From Opitutales bacterium (GTDB lineage: Bacteria > Verrucomicrobiota > Verrucomicrobiia > Opitutales > Oceanipulchritudinaceae), in contig JAFIGE010000032.1 in assembly GCA_020831585.1 (NCBI GenBank), forward strand, positions 1-40,046: a stretch of DNA of 40,046 nucleotides, given 5' to 3'. This document shows, in pieces, positions 19,849-28,039 of this stretch (within the stretch, counting starts at the first letter, position 1; each line of letters begins with the position of its first letter). The notes under the pieces were generated by a model. It was not told the DNA's origin. It made no database searches and was given only the letters and a program-made list of their open reading frames with translations. The position numbers and the translations under genes are program-made.

Positions 19849-21621
19849 ATGCATGAGGCGACCATCGTTTACCTGATCCTCGGGGGCACCCTCGCTGCCT
19901 TCGTTTGGGGACGGTTCCGTTACGACATCGTCGCCCTCCTGGCACTTTTCGCCGCCGTGCTCTTCGGTGTGGTCGAGGCGGGGGCCGCCTTCGCCGGCTT
20001 TGGCCATCCCGCCGTCATCACCGTGGCCGCCGTGCTCGTCCTCAGCCGGGGCTTCCAACACTCCGGGCTGGTCGACTGGATTTCGCGCCTCACCCTCAAG
20101 GCAGGAGGTCGCCCCACCGTGCAAGTGCTCGTGCTCACGCTCACCGTGGCCCTGCTCTCCGCCTTCATGAACAACGTCGGCGCGCTCGCCCTCCTCCTTC
20201 CCGTGGCCATCCGCATGGCCCGGGAACACAACCTCCCGCCCTCGCGCCTCCTCATGCCCCTGGCCTTCGGGTCGCTGCTCGGGGGGCTCCTTACGCTCAT
20301 CGGCACGCCGCCCAACATCATCGTCTCGGCCTACCGCGCCGAACAGACCGGGGAGGGTTTTGGGATGTTTGCCTTTGCCCCCGTGGGCGGGGGCGTTCTC
20401 CTCGCGGGCCTTGTCTTCCTCGTCCTTCTCGGCTGGCGCCTCACCCCCGAGCGAAAAGGCCAATCCACCGCCGACGACCTTTTTGAAACCGCCGACTACC
20501 TCAGCGAACTGGAGGTAACAAAGGGCTCCAAAGCGCTCGGCTGGACCCTCCACCAACTCGGCGAGGCCTGCGGCGAACGCATTCCCATCGCTGCGGTCAT
20601 TCGCGGGGACAAGCGCCTGCCGGGTCACCGCTTCCGCCAGGCCCTCCAAACGGGCGACATTCTCCTCGTCGAAGCCGAACCGGAGGAGCTCAAACTCATC
20701 GAAGAGAAAGGCGGCTTGTCTATCGCCGGGACGGAGAAGTTTACCGGCAAACTCTCTGAGGCGGCGGACCTTCAACTCGCTGAGGCCGTCGTGCGCACCG
20801 GCTCCCAACTCGTCAACCGCAGTGTCGGCGAGCTGCGCCTCTTCGCCCGGCACAACCTCCAGCTTCTCGCCGTGGCCCGCGATGGCGGGCGCCTCAAAGA
20901 GCGACTGAGCAAAATCCGCCTGCGCCCGGGTGATGTGCTCCTGCTCCAGGGCGAGGAGAGCGAACTTGCCGAACAACTCCCCGAGATCGGCTGCCTGCCC
21001 CTGGCCAACCGCAATCTCCAGCTGGGTGTCCCGCGCCGCTTGATCCTCTCCGTCCTCCTCTTCGGTGGAGCCATTGTGGCCATGCTCACCGGCTGGCTTC
21101 CCGCACCGGTGGCGCTCAGCCTGGCCGCCGTGCTCTCCGTCATGGCGGGTGTGCTCCCCCTGCGGGAAGCCTATGCGGGCATCGACTGGCCCATCATCGT
21201 CCTTCTCGCGGCGCTCATCCCCGTCGGGCAGTCCCTCGAAACCTCCGGCGGCGCGGACCTGATCGCAAACGCGCTCCTCCACTACGGCTCCCAATGGCCC
21301 CCCGTGGTCGCCCTCACCCTCCTCTTTGTCATCACCCTGGCTCTTTCCAATGTCGTCAACAACGCCGCGGCGGCCCTTCTCATGGTTCCCATTGCCGCCG
21401 CCCTGGCAACCGGGTTTGGCACTTCCATGGATCCATTCCTCATGGCCGTCGCCGTGGGGGCCTCCTGCGCCTTCCTCACCCCCATCGGCCACCAATCCAA
21501 CACCCTTGTCATGGGGCCCGGCGGCTACCGCTTCAGCGATTACTGGAAAATGGGGCTGCCCCTGACGGGGATCGTCATCCTCACGGCGATCCCGCTCATC
21601 CTTCTCGTCTGGCCCTTCTGA
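19849..21621 (+). CDS. SLC13/DASS-type permease with two RCK-C (TrkA-C) domains
   Basis: The product has 590 residues. Membrane-spanning halves (about 1-200 and 395-590) flank a soluble central part. The first half has the NNVGALALLLPVA and IGTPPNIIVSAYR motifs and the second has SNVVNNAAAALLMVPIA plus TPIGHQSNTLVMGPGGYR, all characteristic of the ArsB/NhaD and SLC13 superfamily. The central part holds two RCK-C-like domains, the first around IRGDKRLPGHRFRQALQTGD and the second around RDGGRLKERLSKIRLRPGD. Such proteins carry anions such as sulfate or dicarboxylates, or cations, and the RCK-C domains bind regulatory ligands. The substrate is not determinable. It lies 88 bp after the metalloprotease gene on the same strand and converges with the amidoligase fusion gene with 20 bp between the stop codons. 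Confidence 0.9.
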   Translation: MHEATIVYLILGGTLAAFVWGRFRYDIVALLALFAAVLFGVVEAGAAFAGFGHPAVITVAAVLVLSRGFQHSGLVDWISRLTLKAGGRPTVQVLVLTLTVALLSAFMNNVGALALLLPVAIRMAREHNLPPSRLLMPLAFGSLLGGLLTLIGTPPNIIVSAYRAEQTGEGFGMFAFAPVGGGVLLAGLVFLVLLGWRLTPERKGQSTADDLFETADYLSELEVTKGSKALGWTLHQLGEACGERIPIAAVIRGDKRLPGHRFRQALQTGDILLVEAEPEELKLIEEKGGLSIAGTEKFTGKLSEAADLQLAEAVVRTGSQLVNRSVGELRLFARHNLQLLAVARDGGRLKERLSKIRLRPGDVLLLQGEESELAEQLPEIGCLPLANRNLQLGVPRRLILSVLLFGGAIVAMLTGWLPAPVALSLAAVLSVMAGVLPLREAYAGIDWPIIVLLAALIPVGQSLETSGGADLIANALLHYGSQWPPVVALTLLFVITLALSNVVNNAAAALLMVPIAAALATGFGTSMDPFLMAVAVGASCAFLTPIGHQSNTLVMGPGGYRFSDYWKMGLPLTGIVILTAIPLILLVWPF

Positions 21622-21641
21622 GGCGCCCTCCGGAACCGGCC

Positions 21642-23396
21642 TCAGGCGCGCGCCGCCTTCACCAAATGCTCAAAAATCCGCCGCTGCACCGCGAGCGTCG
21701 GAAGATACTCCGGGTGCCACTGCACGCCCAAAACGAAGCCCGCCGCCGGCACCTCGATGGCCTGCACCACCCCGGCCTCATCGCGCGCGGCCACCGCCAC
21801 CCCCTCGCCGAGGCGGTCGACCGCCTGCTTGTGGAGGCTGTTCACGCGCGTCGTGGCGCGGCCCAGCATGTCCCGTAAGCGCGAACCCTCCGCCACCTCA
21901 ATGCGCTTGCGCGGCTTCAGCGAATCGGGATTTCCCCGCTCCCCGTAAAACCCGTGCAGCTCCCCATGCAGCGAGCCCCCGAAATGCACATTGATGTACT
22001 GCGCGCCCCGGCAAATTCCAAGAACGGGCCAATCCTTTTCCAGCGCCGCCCGCAGACAGCGCTCTTCAAACGCATCCCGCGCCAGATCCGTCCCCGGCGC
22101 GCTCAGGGAGAAAAACCGCCGGAAAAGAAAGAAGAAGGGCGCAAGCAAAAAGGCTGCGCGGCGCTGCTTCTCTTCCCGGGGCGGTTTATCCGGTTGCGCA
22201 AAAATCTCCCGCAGAGGAATCCCCGCGCGGGTCGGCTCAATATCCGCCCCTCCGCCAAGGATAAGGCCCTGCAACGGGGGCAACGGGGTCCCTTCTCCAA
22301 ACCGCCCCGGGCGCAACCGCCGTGGACGCCCCCCGGCGCGCCAGACCGCCCAAGCCGTGCACACCCAGGCGGGAAATCCCCCCCGGGCCGGACCCGTGAT
22401 GCCAATAACCGGTCGACGGGCCCTCATTCGCCCCCCCCTCCAGCGCGCCAACCAAGCCCGCAGACGCGCCCGCCACGGATGCCGCAAACGGAAACGCTCC
22501 CGCTTCACCGCCCGGGCCAGCTCCGCTTCATCCGCTGCCAACGCTTCCACCCGGCACCACACCGCCCACTCCCGCCCCAGCGTCCAGGCAGGATCGTCGA
22601 TCCGGCAGTCCGGCAACCGGTAGTGCAGCGTCGGGCGTGCGCTGATCTTCTCCTTCGGCAAAGCCGCTCGCACGCGCGCATAGTCCACCTCCGCAAAAAT
22701 CGGCAGCAGGTCCAGCGGACGGTTCCGCGTCGGGTTCTCCGCCAAATAGTCGTCGATCAGCTCCGTCATCGATGGCGCGTAGTCCGCATCCAATACCCGC
22801 CGCACATATTTCTTCGGAAACGGATCGATAAACGGGCTGATCCGCCGGGCAGCATCCACCCCATGTGCCCGCCGCAACTCCCCATAGAGCGACAGAAAAG
22901 CCCGCAGATACCGAAGTATCCACCCGGCCTCCACCGCCGGCAGCTCCGGATTAAAGTGCAGCCCGAAGGCATTGTAAACCGACGCCCCCGTGCCCTCCGA
23001 TTCCGGCGCGAGGGCTGCCCGCACCGCCTCCAACTCCGGCAGCCGCCCCACCTCCAGGGGCGAAAAAACCACCTCAAAGGGCACAAACCGCCGTGCCTCC
23101 GTCGCCAAAATCCGCTCCACGGTGTCATCCAGATCCGCCTTGAGCTTGTTCAGCTGCAGCCCCTCCAGAAACCCCCGCAGCTTGAACTCCGTGAAAAGCA
23201 CCGCGTCCAGCTCCACCTTCACATCCCCCACCGCTGTCTCCCGCAGCTTCACCGCATACCGGCTAGTGCGCTCCACCTCGCCCCCCACAACCCCGCGCAC
23301 CCGCCTCACGATCTCCTCCAAATCCAAGCCCCCCAGCTCCAGCTCCACCCCCACCCGGCGCGGCCCACCGTCTCGTTTGATCCATGCAACTTCCAT
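21642..23396 (-). CDS. Amidoligase / class-I glutamine amidotransferase-like hydrolase fusion
   Basis: The product has 584 residues from ATG 23396. The N-terminal half (about 1-310) resembles putative amidoligases of the glutamate-cysteine ligase fold: the beta-strand motif GVELE (16-20) and GLHFNPE (145-151), which fits the family's conserved GxH block. The C-terminal half (324-584) is a class-I glutamine amidotransferase fold of the gamma-glutamyl-GABA hydrolase (C26) type: GLILGGGADIEP, nucleophile Cys462 in GICRGAQYIN, and His561-Pro-Glu563 in QWHPEY. Separate genes for these two enzymes are often neighbours in bacteria; here they are one chain. A hydrophobic run (AAFLLAPFFFLFRRFF, about 414-429) is inserted in the hydrolase half. 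The likely job is formation and cleavage, or ammonia-dependent formation, of an amide bond on a peptide or gamma-glutamyl compound; the substrate is unknown. Confidence 0.8.
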   Translation of the reverse strand: MEVAWIKRDGGPRRVGVELELGGLDLEEIVRRVRGVVGGEVERTSRYAVKLRETAVGDVKVELDAVLFTEFKLRGFLEGLQLNKLKADLDDTVERILATEARRFVPFEVVFSPLEVGRLPELEAVRAALAPESEGTGASVYNAFGLHFNPELPAVEAGWILRYLRAFLSLYGELRRAHGVDAARRISPFIDPFPKKYVRRVLDADYAPSMTELIDDYLAENPTRNRPLDLLPIFAEVDYARVRAALPKEKISARPTLHYRLPDCRIDDPAWTLGREWAVWCRVEALAADEAELARAVKRERFRLRHPWRARLRAWLARWRGGRMRARRPVIGITGPARGGFPAWVCTAWAVWRAGGRPRRLRPGRFGEGTPLPPLQGLILGGGADIEPTRAGIPLREIFAQPDKPPREEKQRRAAFLLAPFFFLFRRFFSLSAPGTDLARDAFEERCLRAALEKDWPVLGICRGAQYINVHFGGSLHGELHGFYGERGNPDSLKPRKRIEVAEGSRLRDMLGRATTRVNSLHKQAVDRLGEGVAVAARDEAGVVQAIEVPAAGFVLGVQWHPEYLPTLAVQRRIFEHLVKAARA

Positions 23397-23731
23397 AATG
23401 CTCCATCCACACCCTACCACACTTCCACCCCCCATTTCCAGAAAACCTCAAAACGTCCCCAAACCGGCCTCATCCCCATCGCCCTCCCCCCAAAGCAAGG
23501 CCCTCCGAACCCGCCATACCCTTCCGATGCCCACCCTCCTCCGCCTGCGTCAATTATATTTACGCGGTTTATAACATTCACGCGGTTTATAACATTCGCT
23601 CGCATACGGTCTTGTGATATATCTCTACACACACACCTCGCCCATCCGGCCGGATCGGCATGCAAGCAATTCTACCGTGTTTACGTTTGCTGCTGTTTGT
23701 CCGCAGGGGGAGTGGGTGCGGCGGATGGGGA
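23397..23731. other. Spacer between amidoligase fusion gene and small charged-protein gene
   Basis: The left part (23397-23550) is strikingly C-rich on the + strand and shows no gene. The middle is AT-rich and contains the 18-bp tandem repeat listed separately. The right part (23600-23731) has no recognisable element. Promoters for the leftward amidoligase gene should lie here, but I could not pick a convincing one. Confidence 0.4.
23562..23597. repeat. Perfect 18-bp tandem direct repeat, two copies
   Basis: ACGCGGTTTATAACATTC occurs at 23562-23579 and again, without a gap, at 23580-23597. Each copy contains a TATAAC hexamer, a plausible -10-like sequence. It lies 166-201 bp upstream of the amidoligase fusion start. 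Tandem operator, duplicated promoter element or simple replication slippage are all possible. Confidence 0.7.
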
Positions 23732-23896
23732 TCAGGAGCGTTCGGTGGCTTTGCGGGCCTTTTTGGTATCGAAGTGCTCGGCTTCCTTCTTTTCGCGGAG
23801 GGCGGCTTTTTTTTCTTCCGGTAGTTGGTCGAACTGGCGCTGGGCGGCGAGGGCGTCTTTTTTGAGATTTTCCTTATGTTTGCTGGAGTCTGTCAT
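23732..23896 (-). CDS. Small highly charged hypothetical protein
   Basis: The product has 54 residues from ATG 23896 and is very rich in Lys, Glu, Asp and Ala (KHKENLKKDALAAQRQF, then LPEEKKAALREKKEAEHF). It is predicted to be almost wholly helical and soluble, with no cysteine, no signal peptide and no aromatic core, so probably an extended helix or coiled coil. The frame continues upstream to 23971, but that segment looks non-coding. No clear ribosome site is visible. It is divergent from rho across about 330 bp. I do not recognise the family. Confidence 0.5.
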   Translation of the reverse strand: MTDSSKHKENLKKDALAAQRQFDQLPEEKKAALREKKEAEHFDTKKARKATERS

Positions 23897-24225
23897 GGGA
23901 ACGGGGAAGCAAGTGGTTGCGTTGAAATATGGAAATATGTGCGCGAATGCAGGTGCACCCGTGCGGAGCAACTCAAACCCAACGCCAGAAAAGCATCTCT
24001 GGCAAGACCCTGCTGCCGCAAGTCATCGCAAGCGCGGGAGTTTTCCTCTTTTGCACGGTTGACAGGGTTGAAAAAAACACACTCTATGCCGTTTCTCGAG
24101 CGCCGGAAGCCTGTCTCGCTCTTCGTCCACCGATTAGCTTGCTGAGATTTTTTCTTCCCAGCCCGAATCCGCCCCCCGGTGGGGAGCGGCGAGGCGACCC
24201 CTCTTTTTCGATTAAACTTTTGCCC
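23897..24225. other. Leader region upstream of rho
   Basis: This 329-bp stretch separates the small charged-protein gene from rho. It contains a candidate promoter at 24059-24088 and a C-rich segment (CCCCCCGGTGGGG near 24170) that could form a short hairpin in the rho leader. rho genes are often autoregulated through their leader, but nothing here proves that. Confidence 0.35.
24059..24088 (+). promoter_or_regulatory. Candidate sigma-70-type promoter for rho
   Basis: A consensus -35 TTGACA (24059-24064) is followed after 18 bp by TCTATG (24083-24088), a weak -10 match. It is about 140 bp upstream of the rho start and is the best promoter-like sequence I noticed in this spacer. Confidence 0.35.
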
Positions 24226-25359
24226 ATGGATACTTCCGATGAAGCGGGCTCGGTGATGACTGTTGAAGGCATTTTCGAGCCCCAAAACAACAAGACCGGC
24301 CTGCTCCTGAATCCTGCCAACCACGGCCGGACGCGCCCAAGCGATCCGTTTGTGACGCGCGAACTCGTGCGCCGGTTCAAGATCAACCGGGGCAGCTATG
24401 TGGTGGGGCGGGCCACTCAGGAGCGGAAGCATCCAAACCCCAAGCTCTCCTTCGTCGAGAGCCTCGACGGCCTGTCTGTGGATGACCGCCGCCAGCGCAT
24501 TCCATTCGAGCAGCTGCTCACGGTGGCTCCCGATAAGTGGCTGCGCCTCGAACGGGAGGGTTCGGGCAGCATGTGCGGTCGCGTCATGGATATTTTCTGC
24601 CCGATTGGCCGGGGCCAGCGCGGTCTCATCGTGGCGCCTCCCCGCACGGGCAAGACGACACTCCTGCAGGAGATTGCCCTGGGGGTGAAAGCCAACCACC
24701 CGGAGTGCGAAATCATCCTTCTGCTCGTCGATGAGCGCCCGGAAGAGGTCACGGATATGCGCCGTAATGTGCCCGGTCGCCTCTTCGCCTCGTCCAACGA
24801 CGAGAACGTGAAGAACCACCTCTTTGTGGCCGAGCTGGCCATCGAACACGCCAAGCGCAGCGTGGAGGCGGGCAAGGATGTCGTGCTCCTGATGGATTCG
24901 CTGACCCGCCTGGCACGTGCCTACAACTCCTCGCGCAGCGGCAGCGGGCGCACCATGACGGGCGGCCTGGATATCCGCGCCCTCGAACGGCCGCGGCAGC
25001 TATTCTCCGCCGCGCGCAACACCGAAGACGGCGGCAGCCTCACGATCATCGCCTCCGCTCTCATTGAAACGGGCAGCCGCATGGACGACCTCATTTTCCA
25101 GGAATTCAAGGGCACGGGGAACATGGAAATGGTCCTCGACCGCAAAGTGGCCGAACTCCGCCTCTGGCCGGCGATCAACGTAAACGCCTCTGGCACCCGC
25201 AAAGAGGAACTGATTCTGCCCCCCGAAAATCTCAAAAAATCGCACTTCTTCCGGCGCGCCCTCGCCACGATGAAGATTGAGGACGCTGCCGAGACCGCCA
25301 TCGAGCGCCTCGGTAAAACGACCACCAATGAACAGTTCTTCAAACTGCTTGATATATAA
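24226..25359 (+). CDS. rho: Transcription termination factor Rho, short N-terminus
   Basis: The product has 377 residues and is a hexameric RNA-dependent ATPase that ends transcription. The cold-shock-like RNA-binding domain (about 12-85) is divergent but recognisable (EGIFEPQNNKTGLL at its start). The ATPase core is strongly conserved: P-loop APPRTGKTT (137-145), LLVDERPEEVTDM, the DSLTRLARAYN Walker B region, SGSGRTMTGG, and FKGTGNMEM. Typical Rho proteins are about 420 residues and begin with a helical Rho-N domain of around 45 residues, which is missing here. The reading frame is open upstream to 23929, but that sequence looks non-coding and contains no Rho-N pattern. ATG 24226 is therefore preferred. 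The gene following, 125 bp downstream, is unrelated. Confidence 0.95.
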   Translation: MDTSDEAGSVMTVEGIFEPQNNKTGLLLNPANHGRTRPSDPFVTRELVRRFKINRGSYVVGRATQERKHPNPKLSFVESLDGLSVDDRRQRIPFEQLLTVAPDKWLRLEREGSGSMCGRVMDIFCPIGRGQRGLIVAPPRTGKTTLLQEIALGVKANHPECEIILLLVDERPEEVTDMRRNVPGRLFASSNDENVKNHLFVAELAIEHAKRSVEAGKDVVLLMDSLTRLARAYNSSRSGSGRTMTGGLDIRALERPRQLFSAARNTEDGGSLTIIASALIETGSRMDDLIFQEFKGTGNMEMVLDRKVAELRLWPAINVNASGTRKEELILPPENLKKSHFFRRALATMKIEDAAETAIERLGKTTTNEQFFKLLDI

Positions 25360-25484
25360 TTTCCAGTTACGCCGATTGCCGATAAATCCGGTGGTCCGCG
25401 CCCCCGCAAACCGTGATAGCCATTTTTCCCCATATTTAGGCTTGCTCGTGGAAATTCGGGCAACTTAATTCCTCACCTTTACGC

Positions 25485-27251
25485 ATGCAGAATTTTGCTG
25501 ATCAGTGCTTGGACATGGCCCGTTCGATGTTGGGCCACAACCTTCAGGCGATTAACTCGGACGGAACGATTCAGCCCTTTGAGGGCGAAGCTACACGGTT
25601 GGATGAGTCGGGCCACGCCGCTCTGGCGATCGGCGAGTTCTTCCGCGCCACCGGTGAACCCAAGTTCGACGATGTCGATCTGGTCGACCTCGCCGCCCGG
25701 TGTATCACCGCGCAGGTGTTCATCGAGGATGAGGACGACAACGAGAACGGGCTCGCCTATGCCGCGCTTGGGCTTCTCTCGTTCAGCCCGGCCAAGGAGC
25801 GCAACAGCGTTTGGGAGCGCCTGCTCGACCCCACGCGCGAGCGCCTCGACCGCCGCCTACTGGCCCGTTCGGACTACGACAATCACTTCCAGGCCTTCAA
25901 CATAGCGAAGTCCGTCACCCGTTTCAGCATCGGCCTTTCCAAGAAGGATGAGACCGGGCGCCTGATCGACCGCTATCTCCAGCGCGCGCAGGATGCCAGC
26001 TCGGCAAGCTTTCTGGACGACGGGCCGGGCGTGGGTGTGGGTGGTATGTTCGACCTCTACGGCCTCATGAGCCTGGTCTTCATCCGCCAGTCCCTGCAGC
26101 TGCACAGCAACGTCAACCTGCGCGAGCGCAAACTGCCCAGCATGCGCACCGTGGCGGAGAAGTATATCAAGCTCCTCCCCGACATCGTGCGCGCGGATGG
26201 TCTCGGCTGGGCCTTTGGTCGCGGTATCGGGGCGTATGGGCAGATGCACTGCATCTCCCTGATCCTTCAGGCTCTGCGCGACGGTTGGATCGCCGACGAG
26301 AAGCGCCCGCAGTATTTCGATATCCTGCGCCGCCTCTTCCAGTATTTCTTCCTTACCTACCTGGATCAGGAACACGGCGTCCTCGTCATCCGCGATTTCG
26401 AGCGCGACACCCAGGCGCAGCACACCACGCGCATGGCCAATTTCGACGGCGCGCGCTACCTCTGCCAGTGGTCCCGTCTCGCCCGTGCCATCGGCGGCCA
26501 GCTCTCACCAAAAGCGGCGACGACGCGCACTTCCGGTCGTTGGGTGATCTTCGACAAGGCCAATAAGAAGGAGCAGGGCCTCTTCATTTACCAGGATCCG
26601 GAGTCCCAGTTGCACGTGCAGATACCGCTCATCGGCGGGGGCAAGTCCAAGACATCCGACTACCTCGCCTTCCCCCGCTGCCCGGGCGTCTTCGACTGGC
26701 CGGTCAACCGCTACCTGCCCATCATGTTGCCCGAGTTGAAGTTTGGCGACAAGCTGGTGATCCCGTCCTTCTACGGCAAACGCTGCGTCACGGGCATGGG
26801 CCTGCGAAAGAGCTTTTATTTCCGCTACGAGCAACCGGAGTTTATCACCGCCGAGGAGGAAATCCTCACCGGCATGGGCAACGTAAAGGTCTCCTGGACC
26901 TTCTCCGGCAACCGCATTGTGAGCGAATTCATTTTCTCCGTGCGCCATCAGGTTCAGTGCGACCGCATGCGCTACGTGCTCGCCATCGGTGCGCCCCACT
27001 CGGAGAAACACGTGCCCATGGCCTTCACCCTCGGTGGCGAAGGCCTCGGCTGCTCCGTCGAGCACGATGATTTCCAAGCCGTGTGGCAGGACACCGAAGT
27101 GGTCACCAACGAGCCGGAATACCGCACCTACTGGGGCAAGCTCCACTATATCCAAACGCTCGAACGCGACCATCCCCTCATCATGCGCCCCGGCCAGCAA
27201 TACCGGCTCAAGATCGCCTTCGCGCCGGAAATCGCGCTGCTCGACGCCTAG
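25485..27251 (+). CDS. Uncharacterised 588-residue protein, predicted alpha/alpha-toroid plus beta-sandwich
   Basis: The product has 588 residues without a signal peptide or membrane segment, so it is predicted to be cytoplasmic. The first 350 residues are helical with repeated aromatic and glycine motifs (GVGVGGMFDLYGLMS, GWAFGRGIGAYGQMH, FDGARYLCQWSRLAR), a pattern reminiscent of alpha/alpha-toroid enzymes such as polysaccharide lyases and glycosidases. The remaining part is beta-rich (VSWTFSGNRIVSEFIFSVRH), resembling the sandwich that follows the toroid in heparinase-like lyases. That resemblance is structural intuition and I cannot name a family. The stop codon is only 12 bp from the start of hisF, which is itself 11 bp from a LolA-like gene, so the three are very probably one operon. 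No direct link with histidine synthesis is obvious. Confidence 0.75.
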   Translation: MQNFADQCLDMARSMLGHNLQAINSDGTIQPFEGEATRLDESGHAALAIGEFFRATGEPKFDDVDLVDLAARCITAQVFIEDEDDNENGLAYAALGLLSFSPAKERNSVWERLLDPTRERLDRRLLARSDYDNHFQAFNIAKSVTRFSIGLSKKDETGRLIDRYLQRAQDASSASFLDDGPGVGVGGMFDLYGLMSLVFIRQSLQLHSNVNLRERKLPSMRTVAEKYIKLLPDIVRADGLGWAFGRGIGAYGQMHCISLILQALRDGWIADEKRPQYFDILRRLFQYFFLTYLDQEHGVLVIRDFERDTQAQHTTRMANFDGARYLCQWSRLARAIGGQLSPKAATTRTSGRWVIFDKANKKEQGLFIYQDPESQLHVQIPLIGGGKSKTSDYLAFPRCPGVFDWPVNRYLPIMLPELKFGDKLVIPSFYGKRCVTGMGLRKSFYFRYEQPEFITAEEEILTGMGNVKVSWTFSGNRIVSEFIFSVRHQVQCDRMRYVLAIGAPHSEKHVPMAFTLGGEGLGCSVEHDDFQAVWQDTEVVTNEPEYRTYWGKLHYIQTLERDHPLIMRPGQQYRLKIAFAPEIALLDA

Positions 27252-27263
27252 TCCGGCAGCCCG

Positions 27264-28028
27264 ATGCTCTCCGTTCGCATCATTCCTTGCCTGGATGTTA
27301 ACGCGGGGCGCGTCGTGAAAGGCGTCCGCTTCGAATCTTTGCGTGATGCCGGAGATCCCGTGGCCATCGCCCGCGCCTACCAGGAACAGGGTGCGGACGA
27401 ACTGGTCTTTCTCGATATCACCGCCTCCAGTGATGGGCGTGGCATCATGCGCGAAATCGTCGAAGCCACCGCCTCGCAGTGCTTTATGCCCCTGACTGTC
27501 GGCGGAGGCCTGCGTAGCCTTGAAGACGTGCGCGCGATGCTTAACGCCGGGGCCGACAAGATAAGCCTGAACACTTCCGCTCTGCTCGATCCAGACCTCG
27601 TGAGCGCCGCCTCCAACCGCTTTGGGAACCAGTGCATCGTCGTGGCCATTGATGCCAAGCGGCGCGCCGACGGCAGCGGCTGGGAAGTCTACACGCACGG
27701 CGGCCGCCGCCCCACCGGGCGCGATGCCATCGCCTGGGCGCGCGAAGTGGCGGACCGGGGTGCCGGCGAGATCCTCCTCACAAGTATGGACGCCGACGGC
27801 ACAAAAGACGGTTATGATATTGCCCTCACGCGCACGCTGAGTGATGCTGTGACCGTTCCCGTGATTGCCTCGGGGGGTGCGGGCACGCTTGACCACCTTG
27901 TCGAGGCCGTCGCGGCAGGACACGCGAGCGCGGTTTTGGCCGCCTCTATTTTTCACTTTGGGGAATTCTCGGTCGCGGAGGCCAAGACCCACATGGCCGC
28001 GCGGGGAATCCCCGTCCGCACCCTCTAG
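27264..28028 (+). CDS. hisF: Imidazole glycerol phosphate synthase cyclase subunit
   Basis: The product has 254 residues, the normal length. As a (beta/alpha)8 barrel it uses ammonia supplied by HisH to convert PRFAR into imidazole glycerol phosphate and AICAR in histidine biosynthesis. The catalytic residues are Asp11 (PCLDV) and Asp130 (VVAIDAK). Phosphate-binding glycine motifs such as TVGGGLR (78-84) and ASGGAG are also present. It ends in TAG. It lies 12 bp after the 588-residue unknown gene and 11 bp before a LolA-like gene. No other his gene is in the window, so the pathway is dispersed or lies elsewhere. Confidence 0.97.
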   Translation: MLSVRIIPCLDVNAGRVVKGVRFESLRDAGDPVAIARAYQEQGADELVFLDITASSDGRGIMREIVEATASQCFMPLTVGGGLRSLEDVRAMLNAGADKISLNTSALLDPDLVSAASNRFGNQCIVVAIDAKRRADGSGWEVYTHGGRRPTGRDAIAWAREVADRGAGEILLTSMDADGTKDGYDIALTRTLSDAVTVPVIASGGAGTLDHLVEAVAAGHASAVLAASIFHFGEFSVAEAKTHMAARGIPVRTL

Positions 28029-28039
28029 AAAATCCGCAA

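Noticed and set aside
23551-23640. Possible short CRISPR array from the repeated 18-bp unit
   Set aside because: There are only two copies, directly adjacent with no spacer, and no cas genes are nearby.
21954-24062. Rightward frame of about 700 codons opposite the amidoligase fusion gene
   Set aside because: It is extremely rich in Pro, Arg, His and Gln, matches no fold, runs through a spacer and a small gene, and is antisense to a gene with conserved catalytic residues.
23929-24225. N-terminal extension of Rho from ATG 23929
   Set aside because: The 99 extra residues show no Rho-N pattern, cross a candidate promoter, and have a composition unlike the rest of the protein.
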